Source of the DNA: Stenotrophomonas pavanii
GTDB lineage: Bacteria; Pseudomonadota; Gammaproteobacteria; Xanthomonadales; Xanthomonadaceae
Assembly: GCF_900101175.1 (NCBI RefSeq)
Contig: NZ_FNFQ01000002.1
Coordinates: forward strand, 457,022 to 521,021
Reading direction: 5' to 3'
DNA: 64,000 nt
Both the position numbers and the translations under genes were made by a program. This document shows positions 1-9,671 of this stretch, piece after piece (positions within the stretch are counted from its first letter, which is position 1; each line of letters begins with the position of its first letter). A model generated the notes under the pieces. It saw only the letters and a program-made list of their open reading frames with translations. It was not told the DNA's origin and did not search any database.

Positions 1-1360
1 CAGCCTGCACACCGTAGCGCTCGACGAAAGCTTCGCCCTGGTAGGCCATGCGGTGCTGCACGGCGATACCGCCGCCCAGCGCACGGATGCGTTCGATGTT
101 GCGCGGGGTGATGGTCTCTGCGTGGTCGATGAACCAGTGCAGGCCATCGAACGGCACCTCGCGGTTGACCTGTTCGTACACATCGAGGATGCGGGTGATG
201 CTCTCGTCGTAGGTGGCGTGGATACGGAACGGCCAGCGTTTCTCGACCAGCAGCTTCACCACGTCGTGCAGTTCGGGTTCAAGGTCCGGCGGCAGTTCCG
301 GGCGCGGCTCGTTGAACAGCTCGAAGTCGGCCGCCGAGAACACCAGCATCTCGCCGGCACCATTGTGGCGCAGCAGGTCATCGCCCTGGCGCGGCTGCAG
401 GATTTCACTCCAGCCACGGAAGTCATCCACTTCCTTGCCCTTGTTCTGGGTGAACAGGTTGTAGGCGATGCGCACTGTCAGCTGGTCATCGCGGTGCAGC
501 TGCTCGATGACCTGGTAATCCTCGGGGTAGTTCTGGAAGCCGCCGCCAGCGTCGATCACCGAGGTGACGCCCAGCCGGTTCAGTTCGCGCATGAAGTGGC
601 GCGTCGAATTGGCCTGGTACTCGATCGGCAGGCGTGGCCCCTTGGCCAGCGTCGCATACAGGATCAGCGCATTCGGCTTGGCCAGCAGCAGCCCGGTCGG
701 ATTGCCCAGCGAATCGCGCACGATCTGCCCGCCCGGCGGATCCGGCGTGTCCTTGCTGTAGCCGCACGCACGCAGCGCGGCGCGGTTGAGCAGCGCGCGG
801 TCGTACAGGTGCAGCAGGAACACCGGCGTATCCGGCGCGATGTCGTTGAGCTCCTGCAGCGTCGGCAGGCGCTTCTCGTTGAACTGTGCGGCGGTGAAGC
901 CACCGACCACGCGCACCCACTGCGGTGCAGGGGTGCGGTCGACCTGGGCCTTCAACATGTCCAGGGCGTCGCCCAGCGAACGCAGGCCGTCCCAGCGCAG
1001 TTCAAGGTTGTAGTTCAGGCCACCACGGATCAGGTGGGTATGGCTGTCGTTGAGGCCAGGCAGCAGGCGCCTGCCCTGCGCGTCGATCAGCGTCGCTTCA
1101 TTGCCCCAGCCGCGCATGATCTCCTCGTCGCTGCCGACGGCGACGATGCGGCCCTCCTGCACGGCCAGTGCCTGGGCATGCGGCTGCTGCGGGTCGAGGG
1201 TGGTGATGCGGGCATTGCGGATGACCAGGGTGCTCATGCGACGCTCCTTGGAAGTGGAATCGAGTGCGGCAGCGGCGCGACCGGCCAGGCCGAGCGCAAC
1301 CGCGGCGCCGCTGGCCAGCATCACGGTGCGGCGGCCGTGGTCGAGGGGATCGTGACTCAT
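1..1360 (-). CDS. Amidohydrolase family protein (YtcJ-like), C-terminus beyond window
   Basis: Metal-dependent amidohydrolase with a TIM-barrel fold. About 453 residues are visible and the C-terminus lies beyond base 1. The N-terminus has the DARGRRLLPGLNDSHTHL block, with metal-binding H107 and H109, typical of the YtcJ/amidohydrolase-3 group. The substrate is unknown. The chosen ATG overlaps the stop of the upstream doxX-like gene (ATGA at 1357-1360) and adds a twin-arginine-like leader (R10-R11 followed by a hydrophobic stretch). A second in-frame ATG at 1237, starting MSTLVIRN, has a better AAGGAG site, so a leaderless cytosolic form is also possible. It is the last visible gene of a minus-strand operon. 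Confidence 0.85.
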   Translation of the reverse strand, partial: MSHDPLDHGRRTVMLASGAAVALGLAGRAAAALDSTSKERRMSTLVIRNARITTLDPQQPHAQALAVQEGRIVAVGSDEEIMRGWGNEATLIDAQGRRLLPGLNDSHTHLIRGGLNYNLELRWDGLRSLGDALDMLKAQVDRTPAPQWVRVVGGFTAAQFNEKRLPTLQELNDIAPDTPVFLLHLYDRALLNRAALRACGYSKDTPDPPGGQIVRDSLGNPTGLLLAKPNALILYATLAKGPRLPIEYQANSTRHFMRELNRLGVTSVIDAGGGFQNYPEDYQVIEQLHRDDQLTVRIAYNLFTQNKGKEVDDFRGWSEILQPRQGDDLLRHNGAGEMLVFSAADFELFNEPRPELPPDLEPELHDVVKLLVEKRWPFRIHATYDESITRILDVYEQVNREVPFDGLHWFIDHAETITPRNIERIRALGGGIAVQHRMAYQGEAFVERYGVQA

Positions 1361-1782
1361 GCGAAAGCTCCCGGAAGTCGTAGGCCATCCAGCGCCCAGG
1401 CCCCCGGCCCGGCCAGCGCGAGGGCCAGCAGCACCGTGGTCCACATCAGCGGGTACTCACTGCCGCCGCGCATCCAGAACCAGCCCTTGGGCAGGGCCAA
1501 CAGGACGGTGAAGCCGATGAAGGCAGCGGCGGCAAGCGCGGCGATGCGGGTCTGCCAGCCGAGCAGCACGGCCAGCCCGGACAGCACCTGCAGCAGGGAC
1601 AGCAGCAGCGGCAACGGCGCCACTGCCGGCAGCCCGAAACCGCGCAGCTCTGCTGCAAAGCCATGCAGCCCCGGTCCACCGAACCAGCCGAACAGCTTGC
1701 CCAGCGCGTGCGGCAGCAGGAAGCCGCCTGCCGCCACGCGCAGCATCAGCAGGGCCAGGTCGAGGCCATGGCCAGCCAGCAT
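1357..1782 (-). CDS. DoxX family membrane protein
   Basis: A 141-residue protein with four hydrophobic segments, matching the DoxX/DoxD-like family. The N-terminus (LDLALLMLRVAAGGFLLPHA) and the GWQTRIAALAAAAFIG region are typical. DoxX proteins are inner-membrane proteins often found beside oxidoreductases or hydrolases; the biochemical role here is not known. It starts two bases after the isochorismatase-like gene stops and overlaps the amidohydrolase start by four bases, so translation is probably coupled through the three genes. Confidence 0.85.
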   Translation of the reverse strand: MLAGHGLDLALLMLRVAAGGFLLPHALGKLFGWFGGPGLHGFAAELRGFGLPAVAPLPLLLSLLQVLSGLAVLLGWQTRIAALAAAAFIGFTVLLALPKGWFWMRGGSEYPLMWTTVLLALALAGPGAWALDGLRLPGAFA

Positions 1783-1784
1783 GC

Positions 1785-2441
1785 TCAGTGCCCGCCTTCC
1801 TGCGCGCCGAACATGCGCTTGGCGTACTGGATGCCGATGCCATAGCCGCCGGCGTGGTCGCGGGCGATGCCGGTGGTCAGGTCGTAGGTTTCACCCCGTG
1901 CCCAGTCGCGCTGCAGTTCGAGCAGGTACTGCACGCTGGTCATCGGCACCGCGCCGGCCTGCACCATGCGGGTGATCGCACGCTCGTGCGCTTCTTCGCT
2001 GACGTCGCCGCAGGCATCGGTGATCACATGGACCTCGAACCCCTGCGCCAGCGCCGACAGCGCCGGCCCAACGATGCAGACGCTGGTCCACAGGCCGGCA
2101 AGAACCAGCCGGCGCTTGCCGATGCGGTTGATCTCATCGATCACCGGCTGGTCTTCCCAGGTGTTCATCGAAGTGCGGTCGAACACCGGCTGGCCCGGGA
2201 AGATCTGCGGCAGCTCCGGGAACATCGGGCCGGAGAATGACGTCTCGGCCACCGTGGTCAACACGACCGGCACGTTGAACCCCTTGGCCCCCTTGCTGAT
2301 CAGCGACACGTTGTTGCGCAGCGCGGAGATGTCGATGGTGTGGGTGGCGAACGCCATCTGCGACTGGAAGTCGATCAGCACCAGGGCGTGGTCGGTCGGC
2401 GACAGCAGGGCCGGGGCGGGCGTGGCGGTGGCAAGGCTCAT
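1785..2441 (-). CDS. Isochorismatase-fold hydrolase (YcaC-like)
   Basis: A 218-residue cysteine hydrolase of the isochorismatase superfamily, closest in layout to E. coli YcaC. The catalytic Asp lies in LVLIDFQ (D24) and the nucleophilic Cys in GLWTSVCIVGPAL (C122). The segment VVLTTVAETSFSGPMFPEL is the YcaC-type signature. The family acts on amides or related compounds, and the substrate cannot be read from sequence. The start codon overlaps the stop of the upstream AraC-type gene (ATGA, 2438-2441). The context (regulator, hydrolase, DoxX, amidohydrolase) suggests sequential hydrolysis of an amide-containing compound, which is inference. Confidence 0.87.
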   Translation of the reverse strand: MSLATATPAPALLSPTDHALVLIDFQSQMAFATHTIDISALRNNVSLISKGAKGFNVPVVLTTVAETSFSGPMFPELPQIFPGQPVFDRTSMNTWEDQPVIDEINRIGKRRLVLAGLWTSVCIVGPALSALAQGFEVHVITDACGDVSEEAHERAITRMVQAGAVPMTSVQYLLELQRDWARGETYDLTTGIARDHAGGYGIGIQYAKRMFGAQEGGH

Positions 2442-2881
2442 GGATGGACTCCGTGGGAAACACGATCATGGGGAAGCAACAGGGCGGCGTCGCCGGCCCG
2501 ATACTGGCCGGGGCTGCACCCGGTCTCCGCGCGGAAGCTGCGGACGAAATGGCTCTGGTCGAAGAAGCCCAGCTGCTGGGCCAGGCACGCCATCGGCAGC
2601 TGCGCACCCGGCAGCAACTGGCAGGCGCGCTGGATGCGGCGGCGGCGCACATAGCGCAACGGGCTGGCGCCGGTGCCGCTACGGAACAGGCGCACCAGAT
2701 GGAAGCGGCTGACGCAGGCGGCGGCCGCCAGCTCGGTGACCCGCAGCGGCTGCGACAGGTGCTCATCGACATAGCGCAGGGCTCGCTGCAGTGCGGCGGC
2801 CTGCTGCGGGGCAAGCGGGATGGCGGACGGATCGGGCGGACTGACGGTGGCCATGCGGGGCGCCGCGAGGGGGTGGCCCAT
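2438..2881 (-). CDS. AraC-type regulator, DNA-binding domain only
   Basis: A 147-residue protein consisting almost only of a two-helix-turn-helix AraC domain (about residues 30-130). The first helix-turn-helix is around LRVTELAAAACVSRFHLVRLF, and the second around ACLAQQLGFFDQSHFVRSFR followed by GCSPGQYR. There is no room for a ligand-binding domain, unlike most 250-330 residue AraC proteins, so activity may depend on expression level or a partner protein. Its stop overlaps the isochorismatase-like start. Another in-frame ATG at 2854 is possible. It probably regulates its own operon. Confidence 0.85.
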   Translation of the reverse strand: MGHPLAAPRMATVSPPDPSAIPLAPQQAAALQRALRYVDEHLSQPLRVTELAAAACVSRFHLVRLFRSGTGASPLRYVRRRRIQRACQLLPGAQLPMACLAQQLGFFDQSHFVRSFRAETGCSPGQYRAGDAALLLPHDRVSHGVHP

Positions 2882-2931
2882 GGTGCGCGGCCGGCGTGCG
2901 ATGCCCTACCCCCGTCGGTCGAGGCCGGCGC

Positions 2932-3261
2932 CTACCCGAATGGGGGAGGCCGACGGCCGAGCAGGCGGCGCCCGAACCAACGCGCGTCCAGCGAATAGGC
3001 CCCCGGCCCCACCATCAGCAGCGCCGGCGGCAACACCACCAGCGGCCAAGGCGCCTGCTGCGCGAACATGCCTGCGACCGCCATCATCGCCGCCAGGGGG
3101 GTCAACACCCCCAGCGCGAGCATGGCCGCCGCCAGCAGGCACAGCAGCCACCAGCCGGCGTGCACGCCGGGCGTGCACAACGCCGAAGCCAGGCACAGCC
3201 GCAGCCACAGCAGGCCAATGCCCGGACCGCGGTCGGGGAACATCACGAACAGGCGCTGCAT
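2932..3261 (-). CDS. Small DoxX-like membrane protein
   Basis: A 109-residue hydrophobic protein starting MQRLFVMFPDRGPG, with about four membrane segments (LLWLRLCLASALC, WWLLCLLAAAMLALGVL, PLAAMMAVAGMFA, WPLVVLPPALLMVGPGAYSLD). The ending VGPGAYSLDARWFGRR resembles the PGAWALDG end of the DoxX protein three genes downstream, so the two are probably paralogues or distant relatives. A GGAG site precedes the ATG. It is the first gene of the minus-strand operon, 50 bases before the AraC gene, and divergent from the sensor kinase across 96 bases. Confidence 0.7.
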   Translation of the reverse strand: MQRLFVMFPDRGPGIGLLWLRLCLASALCTPGVHAGWWLLCLLAAAMLALGVLTPLAAMMAVAGMFAQQAPWPLVVLPPALLMVGPGAYSLDARWFGRRLLGRRPPPFG

Positions 3262-3357
3262 GGATGCGCTCCGGGAGTCATGCCGGCGTGATAGCCGACG
3301 GCGACGCCCGTTGCCTACCCCGTTCGGGTCACCCCGGGCTGCCCCACACCTGCCAGA

Positions 3358-6300
3358 ATGCGCGCCATGCGTGGCCGCCCCTTCCCGTTCGTGCGTCGCC
3401 TGCCGGCGCTGCTGACGTGCCTGCTGCTGTTGACCGCCCTGCCCGCCCTTGCCGTGCAGCGCCCGCCGGTGAGCGGTGGCCTGCCCGATTACGAACACAC
3501 GGCCTGGCGGGTCGGCCAGGGTGCGCCCGGCGACATCTGGGACATCACCCAGGACCGGGACGGCCTGTTGTGGCTGGCCACCGGCTCGGGCCTGTACCGC
3601 TTCGATGGCCGCCGTTTCGAACGGCAGCCGGCCCCGGCCGGCAGCCACTTCCCGTCCACCAACATGGTCACCCTGGCCCATGGCCACGACGGCGCCCTGT
3701 GGATCGGCTACTTCCAGGCCGGCATCAGCCGCTTCGCGCACGGTCAGTTGCACAGCTATGGCCGCCAGCAAGGCGTGCCGGTCGGCGTGGTGCCGCACTT
3801 CAGCCAGGATCGCGAGGGCCAGCTGTGGGCGGCGGTCAATGGCGGGCTGCGCCGGTTCGATGGACAACGCTGGCAGCCCATGCCGGCCAGCGCCGGGCTG
3901 CCCGAGCGCCGTGTGCAGTGGGTGCTGCACGACAGCCGGGGAACGTTCTGGGTAGTGGCCGACCTGAGGATCTGGATGCGTGCCGCCGGCCAGGCCACGT
4001 TCAAGGACACTGGCATCGCCGTCTCGCAGATGGCGACGCTGGCCGAAAGCCCGCAGGGCGAAGTGTGGCTGGCCGACCGCGTGCGCGGCACGTCGCCGCT
4101 GGCCAATGCGCAGGGCCTGCTACCGGACACCGAGCGTGAAGCGCGGCGGCTGCCGGCGCTGGTCGCCGCGCGCCTGCAGTTCACCGCCGACGGTGCGTTG
4201 TGGGCCACGATGAGCCCGCACGGCGGCGTCGCCCGCGTCACCTTCGCCGGCACCCAGGCCGTGCGCATGGAGCGCTTCGATTCGCCGCACGGGCTGACCG
4301 CCACCTCGGCGGTGCCGATCATCGTCGATCGCGAAGGCAATCTCTGGGTCGGCACCAATCTCGGCCTCAACCGCTTCCGCGCACGCAGCGTGCACACCCT
4401 GGTGGTCGGCCCGAGCGACCCCTACCGCTCGCTGGTACGGGCCAGCGATGGTCGCGTGTATGGCTATGGCGAAGACCTCAGGCCCTATGACCTGCAACGC
4501 CACCTGCTGGATGGCAGCGCGCCGCAGCTGCAGGCCGCCGCGCGCCAGGCGCCCACGCCGATCTGGCAGTTCGACTGGGTCAACCTTGCGCGCACGGTGG
4601 CCGGCCACACGACATTGATTCCGCTGCCGGCCCCGTTCACCGGGCAGCCCCTGCACGCCCTGCTGTTCCCCGACGACACCCAGGCCTGGGTCTGCACGGG
4701 GGAGCGTGGCGTCCTGCAGTACCTGCACGGCCAATGGCGGCAGGAAGGCCGTCTGCCCGAACAGGCCTGCTCATCGCTGGCGCTCGATGCCCGTGGCCAG
4801 CTGCTGCTCGGCTATGCCGATGGCCGTCTGCGCCGGATGGGAGCCACCCGCATCGACACCCTCGACGCCCGCCAGGGCCTGTCCGTCGGGCCGGTCACTG
4901 CGATACTGCAGCATCAGGAGCTGCTGCTGGTGGCCGGCGAGGCCGGCCTGGCCGCACGTCTGGGCGAGGGCCGTTTCGTTCCGGTGCGCACCGACATGGC
5001 CGGTGTGCTGGAAGGCATCACCGGCATGGTTGCCGATCCGAACGGGCACCTTTGGCTCAACGGCAGCCGCGGCCTGGTCAGGCTGGAAAGCGGCCCGTTG
5101 CGCGCGGCCCTGCGCAGCGGCCAGCCGGTCACGCCGCGCCTGTTCGATGCGATCGATGGCATGCCCGGCATCGCCCTGCAGAGCGGGCCGATCGCCACTG
5201 CCGTCCTGGCCGATGACGGCCTGCTGTGGCTGGCCACCAACCAGGGCCTGGCCTGGCTCGACACGACCCGTTCGCACGTCAATGCGATGGCGCCCAGTGT
5301 CCGCATCGGCGAAGTGCTCTATGGCAGCATGCATGCGCCACTGCGCGACGGCCTGCGCCTTCCAGCCGGCACCAGCCAGTTGCAGATCGACTACGTGGCG
5401 CTGTCGCTGGCGCGCCCGGAACGCAACCGCTACCGCTACCGACTGTCCGGCGTCGACGACGGCTGGCAGGACGCCGGCAGCAGCACCCGCGCCTACTACA
5501 CCAATCTGGCCCCGGGCAAATACCGGTTCGAGGTCGAAGCGGCCAACGAAGACGGCATCTGGAGCACCGCACCGGCCAGCCGCAGCTTCCGCATCGCCCC
5601 CACCTTCGTGCAGACGGTGTGGTTCAAGCTGCTGTGCGCCGCCGCGATACTTGCGCTGCTGGTGATGGCGGTGCGCATCCGCAGCGGGCAGCTGGCCGCA
5701 CTGTTCCGCGCGCGCCTGCAGGAACGCAATGGTGAACGCGAACGCATCGCACGCGACCTGCATGACACCCTGTTGCAGGGCAGCCAGGGCCTGATCCTGC
5801 GCCTGCATGCGATCAGCCAGTCAGCGCAGACCCCCGAGCCGGTGCGCAGCCAGCTGGAATCGGCGATGCAGCTGGCCGAACGCAACCTGGCCGAGGGCCG
5901 CGAGCGGGTCAATGCCCTGCGCGAGGGCCCCTTCGCCGGCCGCGACCTTGCCTCTGCGCTGGCCGATGTGCACGCCGAGTACGCCGGGCACGGCACCAAC
6001 CCACTGCGCTTGACCGTCGAAGGCACGGCGCCACCGCTGCAGGCCGACGCGGCCGAAGAGGTGTTCCTGATCGGCCGGGAGGCCATCCGCAATGCACTGC
6101 GCCACGCCAGTGCCAGCGCCATCGAAGTAGAGCTGTCCTACGGCGCGCGTTGCTTCCTGCTGCACGTGCGCGATGATGGCGTGGGCATCGCCGACGAAAA
6201 TGCAGGCCATGGCCATTGGGGCCTGCAGGGCATGCGTGAGCGCGCGCAGCGCCTCGGCGCGGAGCTGCAGCTGTGGACCCGCCCCGGGCTGGGCACTGAA

Positions 6301-6387
6301 GTCGCGCTGGCGGTTCCCGCCCGGCGCCTGTATCACCGCCGCCCCTCACGCTGGCGGTGGCCCTGGAGAAGAACATCCCATGAGTGA
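3358..6387 (+). CDS. Propeller-type sensor histidine kinase (Reg_prop / Y_Y_Y / HisKA_3)
   Basis: A 1009-residue membrane sensor kinase. A signal sequence (LLTCLLLLTALPALA) is followed by a large periplasmic beta-propeller. Its two-component-regulator repeats are visible as DIWDITQDRDGLLWLATGSG, HFSQDREGQLWAAVNGGLRR and IIVDREGNLWVGTNLGLNRF. A Y_Y_Y domain (YRYRLSGVDDGWQDAG, about residues 685-745) and one membrane helix near 755-775 come next. The cytoplasmic part has a HisKA_3 H-box (RIARDLHDTLLQG, His near 802) and an HATPase (REAIRNALRHA; DDGVGI; GLQGMRERA). The ligand is unknown. It overlaps the response-regulator gene by 8 bases, so the two form a signalling pair. ATG 3367 is an alternative start. 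Confidence 0.92.
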   Translation: MRAMRGRPFPFVRRLPALLTCLLLLTALPALAVQRPPVSGGLPDYEHTAWRVGQGAPGDIWDITQDRDGLLWLATGSGLYRFDGRRFERQPAPAGSHFPSTNMVTLAHGHDGALWIGYFQAGISRFAHGQLHSYGRQQGVPVGVVPHFSQDREGQLWAAVNGGLRRFDGQRWQPMPASAGLPERRVQWVLHDSRGTFWVVADLRIWMRAAGQATFKDTGIAVSQMATLAESPQGEVWLADRVRGTSPLANAQGLLPDTEREARRLPALVAARLQFTADGALWATMSPHGGVARVTFAGTQAVRMERFDSPHGLTATSAVPIIVDREGNLWVGTNLGLNRFRARSVHTLVVGPSDPYRSLVRASDGRVYGYGEDLRPYDLQRHLLDGSAPQLQAAARQAPTPIWQFDWVNLARTVAGHTTLIPLPAPFTGQPLHALLFPDDTQAWVCTGERGVLQYLHGQWRQEGRLPEQACSSLALDARGQLLLGYADGRLRRMGATRIDTLDARQGLSVGPVTAILQHQELLLVAGEAGLAARLGEGRFVPVRTDMAGVLEGITGMVADPNGHLWLNGSRGLVRLESGPLRAALRSGQPVTPRLFDAIDGMPGIALQSGPIATAVLADDGLLWLATNQGLAWLDTTRSHVNAMAPSVRIGEVLYGSMHAPLRDGLRLPAGTSQLQIDYVALSLARPERNRYRYRLSGVDDGWQDAGSSTRAYYTNLAPGKYRFEVEAANEDGIWSTAPASRSFRIAPTFVQTVWFKLLCAAAILALLVMAVRIRSGQLAALFRARLQERNGERERIARDLHDTLLQGSQGLILRLHAISQSAQTPEPVRSQLESAMQLAERNLAEGRERVNALREGPFAGRDLASALADVHAEYAGHGTNPLRLTVEGTAPPLQADAAEEVFLIGREAIRNALRHASASAIEVELSYGARCFLLHVRDDGVGIADENAGHGHWGLQGMRERAQRLGAELQLWTRPGLGTEVALAVPARRLYHRRPSRWRWPWRRTSHE

Positions 6388-7033
6388 GTCCCCTGCCCCG
6401 ATCGGCGTGCTTGTGGTCGACGACCACCCGTTGCTGCGTGACGGACTGGCTGCGCTGCTGGGCGCCCAGCCCGACCTGCGCCTGCTGGGCGAGGCCGCCG
6501 ACGGCGAGGAAGCCATCGCCCGCTACCAGCAACTACGGCCGGACGTAGTGCTGATGGACCTGCAGATGCCACGCCTGGATGGCGTCGAGGCCATCGTGCG
6601 GATCCGCGCGATGGACCCGCGCGCGCGCATCATCGTGCTGACCACCTACCGTGGTGACGTACGCGCGGTACGGGCACTGCAGGCCGGCGCCAGCGCCTAC
6701 CTGCTGAAGGACATGCTGCGCCACGAACTGGTCGATACCATCCGCATGGTCGCCGGTGGCCGCCGCGCACCGATTCCGCCGGCGGTGGCGGCCAGCATTG
6801 CCGCGCACGTGGTGGAAGACCGGTTGTCGCCGCGCGAGACCGAGGTGCTGCGGCATGTGGCCGGTGGCCTGTCGAACAAGCGCATCGGCGAGCGCATGCA
6901 GATTTCCGAGCAGACGGTGAAGGCGCACATGAAGAGCCTGATGGACAAGCTCGGTGTGGGTGATCGCACCCATGCGGTCACCCAGGCACTGCGGCGCGGC
7001 ATCATCAGCCTGGACGACAGCGGGCACGATTAG
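6380..7033 (+). CDS. NarL/FixJ-family response regulator
   Basis: A 217-residue response regulator. The receiver domain has the acidic pair in VLVVDDHPLLRDG, phospho-acceptor D60 in VVLMDLQMPRLDG, the conserved Thr in IIVLTTY and Lys in YLLKD. A LuxR-type helix-turn-helix follows (LSPRETEVLRHVAGGLSNKR and EQTVKAHMKSLMDKLGV). The start overlaps the kinase stop, with GGAG about ten bases upstream. Targets are unknown; the divergent DoxX/AraC/hydrolase operon is the obvious neighbouring candidate. Confidence 0.95.
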   Translation: MSESPAPIGVLVVDDHPLLRDGLAALLGAQPDLRLLGEAADGEEAIARYQQLRPDVVLMDLQMPRLDGVEAIVRIRAMDPRARIIVLTTYRGDVRAVRALQAGASAYLLKDMLRHELVDTIRMVAGGRRAPIPPAVAASIAAHVVEDRLSPRETEVLRHVAGGLSNKRIGERMQISEQTVKAHMKSLMDKLGVGDRTHAVTQALRRGIISLDDSGHD

Positions 7034-7036
7034 CGA

Positions 7037-7322
7037 GTGTTCGGCAGGGCCTGCAGCCCTGCACCCGCGGTAGTGCCGGCCGCTGGCCGGCAACCTCGGC
7101 AGCAACGGCAACCACAACAGCAACAGCATGGATTCCGTGGGATGGCGGGTGGTAGGTGTCGACCTTGGTCGACACGGTAGATCCACGCCATGCGTGGATG
7201 GATCTCTGTCAGATATCGAAATACATCTGGGGTCAGATCCGCTTTCCTCCGGAAAACGGATCTGACCCCGAGAGCGGTTCCAACAGACCGCAGGTGCAGG
7301 GCTGCAGGCCCTGCCCAACACC
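7037..7322 (+). repeat. Mosaic intergenic repeat island with inverted flanks
   Basis: This non-coding stretch between the response regulator and the convergent MFS gene is built almost wholly of palindromes. It is bounded by an inverted pair around the motif GGCAGGGCCTGCAGCCCTGC (7043-7063 and its reverse complement near 7293-7315). Inside are a SMAG-like unit at 7070-7093 (GTAGTGCCGGC..GCCGGCAAC), two more GTAG units at 7152-7175 and 7177-7201, and a palindrome at 7229-7269 with GGGGTCAGATCCG arms. The flanking hairpins probably end transcription from both sides. Confidence 0.75.
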
Positions 7323-7324
7323 CG

Positions 7325-8518
<1,194 letters not shown>

Positions 8519-8611
8519 GGGGAAGTCCGGTGGAGGAGGTGGGCGTATCCTGCCTGTATTCGCTTGGCGTCTGTAGTAGGCTCCTGCACATACACTTCAT
8601 ACGTGCCACGC

Positions 8612-9541
8612 ATGAATGACCTTGCCACCGGCGCCGATCGCCTGGATCTGCTGCGCACCTTCCTGCGCATCGTCGATGCCGGCAGCCTGTCTGCTGCGGC
8701 CGTGCAGCTGGGCACCACCCAGCCGACGGTCAGCCGGCGCCTGCAGGCGCTGGAGCGTCAGCTCGGCCTGCGCCTGCTGCAGCGCTCCACCCACGGGCTG
8801 CAGCTGACCGAGGACGGGCTGCGCTGCCAGCGTCATGCACAACGCGTGGTCGACGAATGGGAGTCGCTGCAGGCCGAGCTGCAGGGCGAACCGGAAACGC
8901 TGCGTGGACGCCTGCGGGTAATGGTGCCGCACGCCTTCGGCCAGGCCCAGCTGCTGCCGACCATGCTGGCCTTCCTCGCCCAGCATCCGCAGCTGAGCCT
9001 GGAGTGGATCCTGGAAGATCGCCGCCCCGACTTCGTCGCCGAAGGCATCGACTGCGCGGTGCGGGTCGGCCCGGTGGACGAGCCGCGCATGGTCGCGCTG
9101 CCGCTGGCCGAAGTGCCGCGCATCGTCGTGGCAGCGCCCTCGCTGGTGCAGGCCACGGTGGTGCGCACGCCGGAACAGGCGCAGTCACTGCCGTGGATCT
9201 CGCTGGTCACCTATTACCGCGAGCGCCTGCTGCTGCATGACGCGCAGGGGCGCGCGCACACGCTGTCGATCAGCCCACGCCTGCTGACCGACAACCTGTT
9301 CGTGGTGCAGCAGGCCGCGCGCGCGGGGTTGGGCGCGGCGGTGGTCTCGGCCTGGCTGGTCGCAGAGGACCTGGCACAAGGGCGCCTGGTGCAGCTGCTG
9401 CCGGACTGGCAGGCACCGGCGCTCCCGGTGCACGTGGTGTTTCCTGCCGCGCGCCAGCAGCCGCCCCGGCTGCGCGCCTTCATCGACGCGATGAAGGCCG
9501 CATTGCCGCAGCTGCACGGAATGCGGCCGGCACCGCGCTAG
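8612..9541 (+). CDS. LysR-family transcriptional regulator
   Basis: A 309-residue LysR protein. The N-terminal winged helix (LDLLRTFLRIVDAGSLSAAA, then TTQPTVSRRLQALERQLG) is followed by a substrate-binding domain beginning LRGRLRVMVPHAFGQ. The ATG at 8612 gives MNDLATGADRLDLLR; the frame is open further upstream, but that region is antisense to the MFS gene. It is divergent from the MFS transporter and probably controls it. Confidence 0.93.
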   Translation: MNDLATGADRLDLLRTFLRIVDAGSLSAAAVQLGTTQPTVSRRLQALERQLGLRLLQRSTHGLQLTEDGLRCQRHAQRVVDEWESLQAELQGEPETLRGRLRVMVPHAFGQAQLLPTMLAFLAQHPQLSLEWILEDRRPDFVAEGIDCAVRVGPVDEPRMVALPLAEVPRIVVAAPSLVQATVVRTPEQAQSLPWISLVTYYRERLLLHDAQGRAHTLSISPRLLTDNLFVVQQAARAGLGAAVVSAWLVAEDLAQGRLVQLLPDWQAPALPVHVVFPAARQQPPRLRAFIDAMKAALPQLHGMRPAPR

Positions 9542-9555
9542 CGCCCGCTCACATC

Positions 9556-9614
9556 ATCCACGCATGGCGTGGATCTCCTGACGATACGGGTAGCTCCACG
9601 CCATGCGTGGATTC
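9556..9614. repeat. Paired SMAG-like palindromes (ATCCACGC family)
   Basis: Two facing palindromes built on ATCCACGC..GCGTGGAT, at 9556-9574 and 9590-9614. The second begins with the GTAG head. They lie between convergent genes and may act as a transcription end or mRNA stabiliser. Confidence 0.75.
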
Positions 9615-9626
9615 CGTTCGAGGCCA

Positions 9627-9668
9627 CAGGGTCAGAGCGCTTCCCGGCGGGAAGGGATCGGACCCTGT
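9627..9668. repeat. Imperfect GGGTCAGA-type palindrome
   Basis: Inverted repeat with AGGGTCAGAGCGCTTCCC against GGGAAGGGATCGGACCCT. It is related to the palindrome at 7229-7269 and to the half copy near 24479-24489. It sits directly at the end of the downstream amidohydrolase gene, where it may act as a terminator. Confidence 0.6.
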
Positions 9669-9671
9669 CGA

